Below the pieces are notes generated by a model. That model saw nothing but the letters and a program-made list of their open reading frames with translations. It was not told the DNA's origin and did no database searches. Shown here piece after piece: positions 1 through 9,759 of a stretch of DNA of 64,000 nucleotides. The stretch's first letter is position 1. Each line of letters begins with the position of its first letter. The DNA is taken from positions 434,001-498,000 of the forward strand of contig JAJAGP010000251.1 in the NCBI GenBank assembly GCA_025084515.1, in the 5' to 3' direction. Made by a program: the position numbers and the translations under genes. The DNA comes from Ancistrus triradiatus (lineage: Eukaryota; Chordata; Actinopteri; Siluriformes; Loricariidae).

Positions 1-94
1 GGAATGGTCACCTTGGAAGTGGTCCTGAGAGTCGTATATTGCCGTCAACAAGTGAGTCACTAGGGTCACATGGGTCAAGGTGCAAAATGGGGGT

Positions 95-560
95 TAAACT
101 GCCTAGAAAGGGATCTCAAAATTGCTTTGAAGGTGGCAAATAACTGTCGTAAACCACCCCCTCTGTTCAACAACAGTTGTTCTAATTGGACATAGATGAC
201 CTTTGTAACTCTTTCAAACCATTTATCTTATCTGTCCAAAACATGAACATTTGTATTGTCAAATGAGTGTCCCTTGTCCTTTAAATGCAGATGTACAGCT
301 GAGTCCTGTCCTGATGAGCTGACTCTTCTGTGGTTGTGCCATGTACCTATGGAGTGGTTGTTTGGTTTCTCCTATGTATAGATCTGAGCACTCCTTACCT
401 GCATTGCACAGCATTACACATCATTGATCAGTTTGTGCTTGGGTGTTTTGTTTTTGGGGTAAACCAGTTTTTGTCAAAGGGTGTTGCATATATTGACAGG
501 GTGGGTCCATGACCCTCAGGACCACTACCAAAATGACAACTCCACTAGAGGTCAAATACG
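95..560 (-). mobile_element. Penelope-like retroelement remnant, GIY-YIG endonuclease end
   Basis: Read on the minus strand, positions 390-367 encode CSDLYIGETK, the YIG part of a GIY-YIG nuclease. Positions about 165-137 encode RGGGLRQLF, the conserved tail of fish Penelope/Neptune-type elements. Several frame changes and stops separate these blocks, so it is dead. No reverse transcriptase lies upstream (higher coordinates), so the copy is a truncated end. At 575-600 the + strand reads 'actgaagaagcctttcggg', a phrase typical of the flanks of these elements. The family name rests on recognition of these motifs only. Confidence 0.55.
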
Positions 561-600
561 CCCCATCAGCTTCTAGAACTGAAGAAGCCTTTCGGGTGAG

Positions 601-1214
601 AAGTGAAAACTGATGATTTTATTTAGAGCAGTTACTTTCAATTAAGATGCTTATTTGTGGCTTGGAGGTAAGAGTCAGTTGCTGGAAACAGCTTTTCCTG
701 AGGATCTGGGTTCTAACCTCAGTGGTGCGGTAAAGGGCCCCTGCGATGGAATGCCATCCCATCAAATGAGCTTTTTTAAAACTTTAGATTAAGTTGTAGA
801 ACATTTATGAAGCCAGGACCACCTGACCTTCATTTCACAAGCCCTATCAGGAATTCATACCAAACCCTCAGGAAATCTTCTTTCTGTAATACAGTGCTCA
901 TCCCTTACACTTCTATACTGTATTTGGTGTTGTGCGTTACCATTTTCCAGTTATCTGAAATCATATTCCCGCAAGCGCATCAGGCAGTTAAGTTGCCCAT
1001 GACAGTCACCATTACCACTCTGCAACCTGATGTTCACTAGGGGACCAATCCAGTAATTCAAATAAGCAAAAGTATCTGTACCTTTTATTAGAATTCCATC
1101 TGTAAATTTCTACAAAGTCATATTAATGTTCACAGATTTTACCCTTCCATAACTAAATTATGAGAAAGTCTTAAGCTTAACTTTTCAGTTATAAATGCTC
1201 TGCTTGACATTTCA
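601..1214. other. Unassigned stretch with a decayed tRNA-like SINE head
   Basis: No gene is seen. At about 655-770 a '...gaggatctgggttctaacctc...' segment resembles the tRNA-derived head also found near 20440-20590, so this is probably an old SINE fragment. The rest is AT-rich and unassigned. Confidence 0.3.
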
Positions 1215-1620
1215 TTTTCACTTTCTTAATCCTGGACAGGGTCACAGGAGAGCCGGTGGCATAGGGGCAGGCAGAAAAAACCATAGACAGGGGACCAATG
1301 CGTCGTAGGGCACATACACACACACCCACATTAGGGCCACTTAAGCATAACCAATTAACCTAAAGCATCTCTTTGGATTTTGGGTGGAAACTGGAGCAAA
1401 CCCACATGGACATGGGGAGGACATTCAAACTCCACACTGAAAAGACCCAGACTGCTCCACCTGGGACTGAACACAGGACCCTCCAGCTATGAGGCAATAG
1501 TGCTACCCAACGAGCCACCATGCCACCTGCTTGACATGTAACTATAAATAATGGACTGGGGCTCCATCCAAGGCATGCTTCCGCCTGTGCTGTGTGTACT
1601 CTGGGGATATGCACCAAAGC
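1215..1620 (-). repeat. Dispersed teleost repeat, minus orientation
   Basis: This is the reverse complement of a family seen about ten times here. Its diagnostic phrases, read on its own strand, are 'gtggagtttg', 'atgttctcc', 'cattccaaagacatgc' and a closing 'cctgtccagg' block. The head contains a box-like 'ttcagtcccagg' segment, suggesting a tRNA-like origin, but I do not assign it to a named family. The 87-residue open frame inside it is not a gene. Confidence 0.5.
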
Positions 1621-1689
1621 CAACCCGCGACCCTTATAAGGATTAATGCAGAGTTAAAACAACCAAACACACACACACACACACACTTC

Positions 1690-3102
1690 CTTACAGTGCA
1701 AAATCAACCACTGAAATTCAATACTACAACACCACCACCACATGATTCATTTTAATACAGTAGGACACATCAAACATGTTGCAGTAGATGAGAACACACA
1801 AGCGCTTGTGCTGCAAAAGTGCTACATTATAATGACTCATTGTACATCCTAAAGAAAACTTCAAATACACAAAATGCATATCACCTTAATGGCAGATATT
1901 GGCGTGAGGTAAATGCAGTCATTTAATGAATATGAATGGGTACGAAGGACTCAAAACTGTTTTCACTCCATTAGAACACAATGGTAATTTGAGAAAGTTG
2001 TCAAATCAAGGCAACTGCTTATCAAGGCAAACATTCATTGTGCAATTAGAAAGTGCTTTCTCAAATGTAGGCCTCTAGAAAACAGAAAAGGCAGTAGTAT
2101 TAACCATGAATAATACATGTAAAATGGCACTGCTAAATTCGTAATTATCCTGAAAGGGTTTTTTTTTCTTTTTTCTTTGCTACAACAATACAGTTCTGCT
2201 GTACTGCCTTATGCACAGCCAATCATGATTATGGATTATCCTCATTCACACAAGCAGCCACAATGTATCAAAACAGCAAAAGATCGCGGGTGGTCAAAAC
2301 TATAAAGCTCCAACGACAAAACAGTTAAATAAGAGTTGCTGCAAATAAACAAAGCAACATGGTGATAATCAACAAGAACTGAATACACAAAGATTATTTA
2401 TCACAATGTAAAACAGTATCCATCTCTTTTGATTCTTATAAAGCATGAGTCTCATTAGTGCATCGAAAGACCATAAAGGACTGTAGTTCCTCAAGATTAC
2501 AATGGAGTCAATGTGCATGCCAGTACACGTAGCTGAATAACTTATTAATTACCATGCTGGCTGCTTTCATTACATAGGATCTAAAAGTATTGAAAAATGA
2601 CAACCATCTGTTCACAGTGAAAGTCACCAGAATAACCAGTAACCTTGAGTCAGCATGTAGCAATTTGTGCAGTCAGATGCTATGTGAACTGATGTGCTAA
2701 TACATATACTTTAAGGAGATTAATGTTGGTGAGTGAAACACTGTTTATAACTGCTATATCAAATAGAAAGCAGTGACTAATTTGTCTCACTTAACAGTTA
2801 AACAAACTGAAAATCTTTCACCTTCTTCTTTAACAGACACGTGTATAGCAAGCTACCATGTATAAACGGAATAAATTACTACTGTGCATGTAGTTATTGG
2901 AAATAATCAACACTGAGGTTACAGCTCCAATTCTTCTCGACAGGGCTGTAACATCATAAAACAACCCGATTGTTTTCCTATAACTGCATGCTCAATGACC
3001 TACTGCTTACTTGTACTCACAGCTATGCATATACCTTCACATCTCAACGTCAACAATTGACACGAACAGACAAAGCAACATCACATTATCAGCTGAAAAT
3101 GT
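1690..3102 (-). other. Probable dclre1b 3' UTR and downstream flank
   Basis: The stretch lies directly 3' of the dclre1b stop codon, is AT-rich and contains no recognised repeat. No AATAAA is visible on the minus strand between 3102 and 1690. ATTAAA variants occur near 1922 and 1750 and could serve as polyadenylation signals. Transcript data would be needed to fix the end. Confidence 0.35.
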
Positions 3103-4349
3103 TCACATAGAAGCCTTTTTGGATTTCAGTCTCTGTATTGCAGCCTCAAAAGGATCACCCTCTGATTTCCGCATATTGATCGGAGAGAGGGGAAACAGCT
3201 CTTGTAGATCATGCATGACCTCATATTGACCTGCAAGTTCCTCCTCTGGAACAGTAAAGTTGTTGAGGAGCCACTGCTCAATCTCCTCTCTGTCATCTGG
3301 GCCAGACTCATGAGTCGGATCAGGATGTGTTTCGGATGGGGTTAAAGCTGAGAAAGCCATTGCACAGCTCCTATCATGTTGATTAACACTGTCCATTGAG
3401 GAGCACATGACCCTGTGGTTGGTGTTTCCCATTGGAGGACTACTCTTCCCAGGATTTTTGATGACATTCAGAGACACTCCATTAACACTAGCTAATGTTT
3501 TGTCCATGCTTTTAGTATTATGGGACCTTCGTTCTTTAGGAGCCATGTAGAGATTGCTCTCATCTGGGGGGAAGCTGTCAAACGAGGCGGCATCATTGGA
3601 TGTGGTGCGAATCAGACTTACACTATCATGCTGTGGATCACTCAAACCATGTGCAAGGTCAGAGCTCATGTCCAACACAACACAATCAGAGTCCTCATCT
3701 AATTCAGAATTTATTTGTATTGGCTCATTATTTGTATCCAATGATTCCAAGTCGTCATCATCATCATGATCATCATCATGCCTACAGAGTCTGCGTTTCT
3801 TTCCAGGTGATTCGAACACTACCCCACGGACCACTGGGTGCAAAGAACGATGGTGAAACTTGGTCGCTCTGAAGGTGAAAGGCTGAGTGACAGGTTTTTT
3901 GCTCATGTAACGCTGCACAGACTCTGGTACCACCACTTCATACCGCTTCCTGCCTGGTGCCAGAAGCGATGAGAAGTATGGCATACAGCTGCCCACTATG
4001 GGAAATAGTGAGACAGGCCGAAGGGCAGAGACAAAGTCCTCCAGCTCCTGGTACGAGGAATGGTCAGAATAAGGCACAGTGTACACATTAGGGTGGCAGG
4101 ACATGACCGGGCGACTGGTGGGTAGTATCGCGATAGTGGGCTGCTCTTTATTCCATGCTAACAGATTAGATGAAGTGATCTCAGACCGAGACACAGCACG
4201 TAGGCGCCCAGAACCTGGCTCTGTACTAAACACATCCGGAAGCTCCAGAAGCCGCAGGGTCTCCAGACGCTCCACATCCACCTCCACCCATGTTTTAAAC
4301 TCCAGTGCCAACTGCACAAGCAAACACTCCTTACCCAGAAAACACATGC
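3103..4349 (-). CDS. dclre1b: dclre1b last coding exon
   Basis: The acceptor 'cccacag|GCATG' completes Gly181 and opens a 1247-nt exon. It encodes the rest of the beta-CASP region, the variable linker and the C-terminal FPLSP motif. GVVFESP at 356-362 is also conserved in mammalian Apollo. Long plus-strand frames overlapping it are antisense shadows. Confidence 0.94.
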
Positions 4350-7300
4350 CTGTGGGCAGAATGATACGTTATTCTACCAGTCAACACTACAGGCTGAATC
4401 CAGCTGAAATTCAAATCTTTTCCAACATAAAGACATATAATACACTGAATGACGGTGTATGATATATGATGCTGAGAAAATACAATTACAAATAAGATAC
4501 AACAGCATGTAACACATTGGAAAAACCCAGGCATTAGAAACTCACCAATTACCACAGTATGGTTTGGATGGCTTCTTATAATCTCCTTTATCTGTTGACA
4601 GGCTCGTTGACGAGAAGGAATAGAACGAGTGGGGTCACAGTTAGTGTTGTCCAAATACAGCACATCAATAGTAGTATTGTTCCTGAGACATGGTTCACGC
4701 AGCATTGAGGGAGTGTAGCGAAAGTCGCCTGTTAAAAACAGAAACATCAAAAAGAGTCAAAATAATAACCTTCATATAATAATAACAGACTTTATTATTC
4801 AGATATGATCACAATACATTAAACTTAACCAATGCATACCGGTGTAAAGAATAGTTCCAAAGTAGCCCTCGAATAAAAACATAACTGCCCCAGGACAATG
4901 GTTGGCATCAATAAGGGTAACAGTCAGTTTCTCCTTCCCAATGTCATCCAGGGACAACAAGTGTGGCTCCCCAACCTCCAGAGCATAGACCCATTTTTCT
5001 TTCACCTATGTAAGAGATAATCATATTAGATCTGGGAAAGGCTAACAGAACAACGAGGAATACATTTAGTTACACATTGGTTAGGTTAGACATAACAAGA
5101 AGAAACAAGTGTACTGTAAACTACTGAAATGAATGAGAAAATAAACTGGCGCTAAAATAACAGTAAAGATGGAGACAGATGTGAAGACCCAGCCGACAGC
5201 GAAACTCTGTCAAATTCTGCTGAAGTTGAACTGGAAGGAAATAAAGTGACGCCCTTGCCATATTTAAAGGACCACTTCAAGTGCAAGAAAGGCAACAGCT
5301 TTATTATGCTTTATTATAGACCTTCAGTGGTTGTATTGTTTAAAAAAAACATTTTATGGGATGGTCTGCACTAAAATTACCTCCCTAATTTTTTCTGTGT
5401 TGTGTGTCGATATGTTTTATTTTTTATGTCACTTTAATGTGTACAGGGGTTTTAATTAGAAACAACTAGTCGATATATATTTATCCCCTTGTAAATTTTG
5501 AACTACACAGGAGAGACCAACCTCCCACTGTTAAAAATGTAATAAAAACATAACTCTGAGAAAATTTTGTGAGCCACCTTTTATTTGAGCAGATTTTAAC
5601 CTGTTATTTTTAATTGTACTTAAAATTTCATTAAAAGTAATAGTACTTTTACTTGAGACGTATATTTTAGTACACTGTCCATCTCCATAGAGGTGTAACT
5701 ATACACTCAAAAACTGTGCAAATTTTCTTGTATAAATTTTCATAATAATAATAACCGGGAATATTAATAAGTGCTATCTCTAAATGGGATCCTGTTGTCA
5801 TACTCAGTTTGTCAAACACATTTTGTATCAATTGTGTGTGTGAAAAGTGCTATAGAAATATCTTTACACATCCTAAATCCTTTCAGTTCATATTGGAAAA
5901 GATATGAAGGAGCATTTGCTGTATACATGATGCATGATTGCGCCCTCTGGTGTTCAAAGAATGCAACGACATTAGTAGAAGCATCATTACACCCCTATTT
6001 CCAAATATGTTAAATGCGTGAGATATAAATATCTTCAAAGTAAACACCACCTCAGACCAAAAACGCAGGCATTTCCAGAACATATCCCTGTGCCAGCAGT
6101 ATTATCAGCTTCATTTAACGTGGCCTACATTCACACTGCACACAGGTGGAGTCCAGGGTTGGGATCGAACAGGGGAGCTGTGAGGCGACTGCACTAACCA
6201 CGTGCCACCATGTCGCCCGTAATGGGATTAAAAATTATGAAATGACCAGTGACCCTTTAAAGGATTAAGCAGATAAGAAAGTGAGTAAATGTGGTAGCCT
6301 AGAGGGTAAGGTACTGGACTCTGGACCAGAAGGTCGAGGGTTCAAATCCCACCTCGGCCAAGCTGCCACTGTTGGGTCCTTGAGCAAGACCCTTAACCCA
6401 CAATTGCTTGGATTGTAAGACTGTACCAATTGTAAGTCACTCTGGATAAGGGAGTCTGCTAAATGCTGTAAATGAATGAATAATGTTAAACAACATTCAA
6501 TTTCTGACATATCATCACCTCTGTTTGGTGAACCACTTTACCCAAGTTTGAGAAACAGGGTTGTAGGTGTTTAAATATTTCATGTGGTTAAAGGCTTTTT
6601 TTTGTTTGTTTTTTGATAAAAGGGTTTCAAGGTATTAAATAAAAGACTGGCTATATTTCCAACCATTTGTCTGAAATATGTTTTTTAAGTCAAATCAGTT
6701 TGTGTACTAAATAATTACCTTAATTAATACATTTTATACAAATAACAAAACAACCATTCACTTAACTGAAGATGATAACATACAAGCCTTTAACATTAAC
6801 TTAACACTTATCTTACTACATTTTTCAGTAAGTTAGTTTACATGTTCCTAAAACTTAGAAAACATAAAAAAAATAAATAAATAAATAAACACAAGATTCA
6901 AATCAATGAATAGGCCAGTGTACCAAAGTGCATATTAAAACTGTGTTTAACCCTACTAATGCCATCGACTCCAATCCTGACTTTCTGTCCATTTCTTCCT
7001 GACCAGCACTATGATACTTTGGGTATTTATTTTTATTTTTTTTATTTGCAAGACACACTGTCACTCAAATACGCACACGTGCACAAATGGGACTGAATTT
7101 GTTGATTTTGAGGTATCACGTGGATGATGAGCTTGTGGTTGTCCTGCACAGCTCAAAACACCCCAGATTAAATTCCTGACTCTGCTAACTGACTATATGG
7201 AGTCTGTAGATTTGTATCTAGATGTCTGTGTGGGTTTTCTCCAGGAACTCTGATTCCCTCCTACATCTAAAATCATGGCTGTAGGTAAATTAGCTACTCT

Positions 7301-8452
7301 AAATTGGCCCCAAGTATGGGAGGGTGTGTGTGGGTGTGTGTCCTGTCCAGAGTGTATACCTGTTTTGTAAGTACAGCATTATAGCATTTCACAGACAGCC
7401 TCTTTGGGGGACCTAAGTAGAGGGTTGAGTCATCACTAACCAGGATAGGTGGTTACTAAAGGCGAATCAAAATCAATTATATGTTTTACTTACTCTGTGC
7501 CAGTGTGACTTCCTGAACTTGTAATACTTGAGCAAGTACATTGGCTCAAATGACTAAACCAATCAATTTTAAATAATTATTCAATATGGTGTTGTCAATT
7601 TTTCCAAGTAATCTAGACTTTCACTCATATTATTGTGTTAATCAGCATATATCCATACCTAATTATGTTAACTTTGTCATTTATTAATCAGTCATTTCTC
7701 CACTTGGAAGTCTGGATTTATTTTTTGGAGTTTTTGATTTAACAAGCTGCAAATCTGCTAAAACCCACTGCAATGGCTTTTACAGTTCCAACTAAGCATC
7801 ACAGCAGTATTGTTCAGTGGTTAAGGTCAAGAACTATTGAGCAGAAGATTGAGAGCTCAAGCCCCAGCGCTGTCAAAACTACCATTGTAGTTATGCTGGA
7901 AAAGGTCATCTGCTAAATGTGGCAAATGTAATGTAAAATTTCCTGATCCAGGGTGACTTACAACTAGGCTGAACAGTTGCTGGTCAAGGGTCTTGCTCAA
8001 GGGTCCAATCGTGATAACAGAGATTTTAACTCCTTAGTAGTCCAGAGCCTTAACCACTGAACCATTCTCACCCCATAAATCATTGTTATTCAAAACTCAA
8101 CAAAAACTGTTGGTATAAATTTTAGGGAGATTAGGTTTATACAGCACAAGTTCTTAATAGAAATGCAAATATTTGAATATTACAACCGTTATAGGACGCA
8201 TTAGTGGATCAGGTGTGATGTGAGCATGAAATGGTTGATGAATGTGTCTCCAGGACTCACCTGTAGTTTGTGTTGGAGGAGTTTGGCCGTGAGGTGAGAG
8301 CAATAAATTTGTCGATGGCTCCAGGTGGAAGTGAGACCAGATGTGTGATCTGAGTGCATGTGTGAGAGGAAGAACAGGCGAACATGGCTGCATTTTCGAA
8401 GCTGCCAGCAATCAACAGCGATCGGGGTGTGAGGTATGACTTTCCCATTCAT
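3103..8452 (-). CDS. dclre1b: 5' exonuclease Apollo (SNM1B), metallo-beta-lactamase/beta-CASP nuclease
   Basis: Four coding exons (8452-8261, 5005-4840, 4728-4546, 4349-3103) join to 1788 nt, a 595-residue protein; the human protein is 532. All introns are GT-AG and the joins keep frame (phases 0, 1, 1). Visible landmarks are HMHSDH at residues 31-36 (metal-binding motif), DANHCPG at 97-103, GDFRYTP from 120, LGKE near 185 and PYSDHSSY with His277 (beta-CASP region). A basic stretch GKKRRLCR at 363-370 is a possible nuclear signal, followed by an Asp/His-rich run at 371-380. FPLSP at 566-570 fits the F/Y-x-L-x-P docking motif by which Apollo binds the TRF2 TRFH domain. Family role: 5'-3' DNA exonuclease that resects telomere leading ends and acts in crosslink repair in the nucleus. 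The start at 8452 (MNGKVIPHTP) was chosen because vertebrate orthologues begin there; an in-frame ATG six codons upstream at 8470 is possible. Confidence 0.95.
3181..3195 (-). other. Codons for FPLSP, candidate TRF2-docking motif of Apollo
   Basis: The reverse complement reads TTT CCC CTC TCT CCG. The F/Y-x-L-x-P pattern and its place 26-30 residues from the C-terminus match the family's shelterin-binding segment; human Apollo uses a Tyr at the first position. Binding itself is an inference. Confidence 0.7.
3751..3777 (-). repeat. In-frame GAT/GAC codon repeat in dclre1b
   Basis: A trinucleotide microsatellite ('catcat...gatcatcat' on the + strand) encodes the run DDDHDDDDD at residues 372-380. 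It lies just after the basic GKKRRLCR stretch. Length polymorphism is likely but cannot be judged from one sequence. Confidence 0.8.
4546..4728 (-). CDS. dclre1b: dclre1b coding exon 3
   Basis: This 183-nt exon encodes GDFRYTPSMLREP through a DNTNCDP block to HTVVIG. The acceptor is 'ttaacag|GCGAC' and the donor 'ATTG|GTGAGT'. A 196-bp intron (4350-4545) follows. Confidence 0.92.
4840..5005 (-). CDS. dclre1b: dclre1b coding exon 2
   Basis: This 166-nt exon encodes from V65 KEKWVYALEVGEP through DANHCPG to ILYTG. The acceptor is 'acatag|GTG' and the donor is 'ACCG|GTATGC'. It is separated from exon 3 by a 111-bp intron (4729-4839). Confidence 0.92.
6120..6290. repeat. Dispersed teleost repeat fragments
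   Basis: At 6120-6220 a minus-oriented head includes 'gatcgaacaggg' and 'gccaccatgtcgccc'. At 6245-6290 a plus-oriented tail reads 'aaggattaagcagataag', the same tail that closes the copy at 51408-51760. Confidence 0.4.
6285..6480 (+). mobile_element. tRNA-derived SINE, V-SINE-like
   Basis: A tRNA-like head has an A-box-like 'tagcctagagggtaagg' (6297-6313 region) and a perfect B box GGTTCAAATCC at 6339-6349. A central 'gtccttgagcaagaccctta' block follows, then the tail 'taagtcactctggataaggg...tctgctaaatg' at 6431-6475. This head/core/tail order is typical of V-SINEs. The tail is nearly the same as the 3' end of the L2-like LINE at 49376-49430. Confidence 0.8.
7110..7470 (+). repeat. Dispersed teleost repeat, plus orientation
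   Basis: The '...gtctgtgtgggttttctcc...', 'ctctaaattggcccc' and 'gtgtcctgtccagagtgtat' phrases follow in the order seen in other copies. A short GT run at 7325-7345 sits between them. Confidence 0.45.
7798..7930 (+). mobile_element. Decayed tRNA-derived SINE, plus orientation
   Basis: A tRNA-like head ('gttcagtggttaaggtcaag...') and a tail 'catctgctaaatgtggcaaatgtaatg' bracket a shortened middle. It is the left partner of an inverted SINE pair. Confidence 0.55.
7935..8078 (-). mobile_element. Decayed tRNA-derived SINE, minus orientation
   Basis: The reverse complement has the head 'ttcagtggttaaggctctgg', the core 'gacccttgagcaagaccctt' and the tail 'gtaagtcaccctggatcagg'. It lies tail-to-tail with the copy at 7798-7930. 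Confidence 0.6.
8261..8452 (-). CDS. dclre1b: dclre1b coding exon 1
   Basis: This exon encodes residues 1-64, including the first metal-binding motif HMHSDH. It ends in phase 0 at a strong donor, CAG|GTGAGT (reverse complement of 8254-8263). The following in-frame codons run into intron sequence. Confidence 0.93.
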
Positions 8453-9133
8453 CTCAGCCGACGCTGTCACATTCCAAGAGACTCAGAAACATGTATATAT
8501 AGAGCTAGACGCACGCAATTGGATACGCTATTTGGCTACACACCCAGGTCTCCGGTTATACATGATACACATGCCCGTAGTGTTATCTGAGCAAACAAAC
8601 TGATTACTATTCTTAACTAAACGCTATTCTTTAATATAGCTGTCAGGCGGTCGAACCGCCCACCAGAATCTGCTGTTATCGTTAGCTTTAGCCAAATCCC
8701 ATCACATTAGCCGGAGAAAAATATTACATCAAAGAGTTCTTAAAACAGCAGCTTTTATATAAACATGAATACATTTATTACATAAGCTTTGTTCTTACTA
8801 CCTTAGCATGCTGTGTGCTGCTGCAGCGAGGTTTGAACACCATGTAAACTCTGTTCTATTTCAATCTCAGCCTAGTGATATATCACAAAAACGATAATGC
8901 AATTTTAAAATAAAGCATAATATCGCATTTTAAATTGCACCAAACACTGCCAAGCTTAGCGCTTCACTAATTTGGTTGGGCCGCCAAGACAAAACAACCC
9001 GTTTCCTGTTGGCTGACGCGTTTCTTAAAGGGGAACGGTCGCTAATACTTCGGTTGCCAGATTGGGAATTTTCAGAGAGGGGTCTGGCTGCAGACATGCA
9101 CTCTCAGCCCCACATGCACTGCCAGACTATTCA

Positions 9134-9141
9134 TGACGTCA
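9134..9141. promoter_or_regulatory. Palindromic CRE, TGACGTCA
   Basis: An exact CREB/ATF consensus 0.68 kb upstream of the dclre1b start codon. Sequence match only. Confidence 0.5.
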
Positions 9142-9645
9142 GTGCACTGTCAGACAGGAAGAGGAAATACATAGCGTTTGTTGACCTTTATTGAGGAAGA
9201 GAAAGGAATACGGTAGCTTTACGTGGATCATTCGTAATATTTGTTTGTGAATAATGATACGTTTAGACAGCGATGTTTCAGCGCATGTGTTTATCACTGT
9301 ACGCATTTGCGTTGTTGATTGAATGTTAGATTCGCTAATTTTGATCGTATTATTAATAATAACGTTTTGTTGACGATGTCTAGATAGCCGTTAGCTAGCT
9401 GGCTAACGTAAGCGTTTCAGATGTCTATGGGTGTGATTTCAGACACTCCCTCAGGCTCGGCGTCGCTATCCCAATGATAAGACATGCCGAAACTGCATTC
9501 ACCTCAGTGGCTAAAGTTTCACTTTATACTCAGTTATGTTATGTCTTTATTTTTAACTTATTTCATGTCTTTATTGATAAAATAAAACTGTTTCATAAGC
9601 AAAAAAGAACCCATGTCGTTCTACCTGCGTTTGTGTCTGAGGGTG

Positions 9646-9657
9646 CACGTGACGTCA
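9646..9657. promoter_or_regulatory. Overlapping E-box and CRE, CACGTGACGTCA
   Basis: CACGTG (9646-9651) overlaps TGACGTCA (9650-9657) by two bases. USF/MYC-type and CREB/ATF-type factors recognise such sites. It lies about 100 bp from the start of a Tc1 element. Confidence 0.5.
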
Positions 9658-9759
9658 CCGTGGCTGAGAGTGCACGGCTGCAGCCAGACTCTATTGTGAA
9701 ATTTTCAAGTTAGGGAGTATGTGTACAGGTTTGCGCTGCATAAAGTCCGTTTGCATATA

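Larger units (their letters stand above)
5006..8260 (-). other. dclre1b intron 1
   Basis: This 3255-bp GT-AG intron carries a V-SINE-like element, a tail-to-tail SINE pair and two or three fragments of the common dispersed repeat (6120-6290, 7110-7470). The remainder is AT-rich and unassigned. No alternative coding exon was recognised. Confidence 0.85.
8453..9757. promoter_or_regulatory. 5' flank and probable promoter region of dclre1b
   Basis: The region immediately upstream of the dclre1b start is richer in CpG than the surrounding introns. It contains two palindromic CRE sites and no recognised transposon. Small plus-strand frames (8976-9194, 9474-9713) match nothing I know. A divergent transcript is possible, as dclre1b shares a bidirectional promoter region in mammals, but no neighbouring coding exon was seen. 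Confidence 0.45.

Noticed and set aside
4079..4462. 127-residue plus-strand frame
   Set aside because: It is antisense to the last coding exon of dclre1b and crosses its intron. It has no recognised domain.
6290..6360. tRNA gene
   Set aside because: A and B boxes are present but the segment does not fold as a mature tRNA and continues into SINE core and tail sequence.
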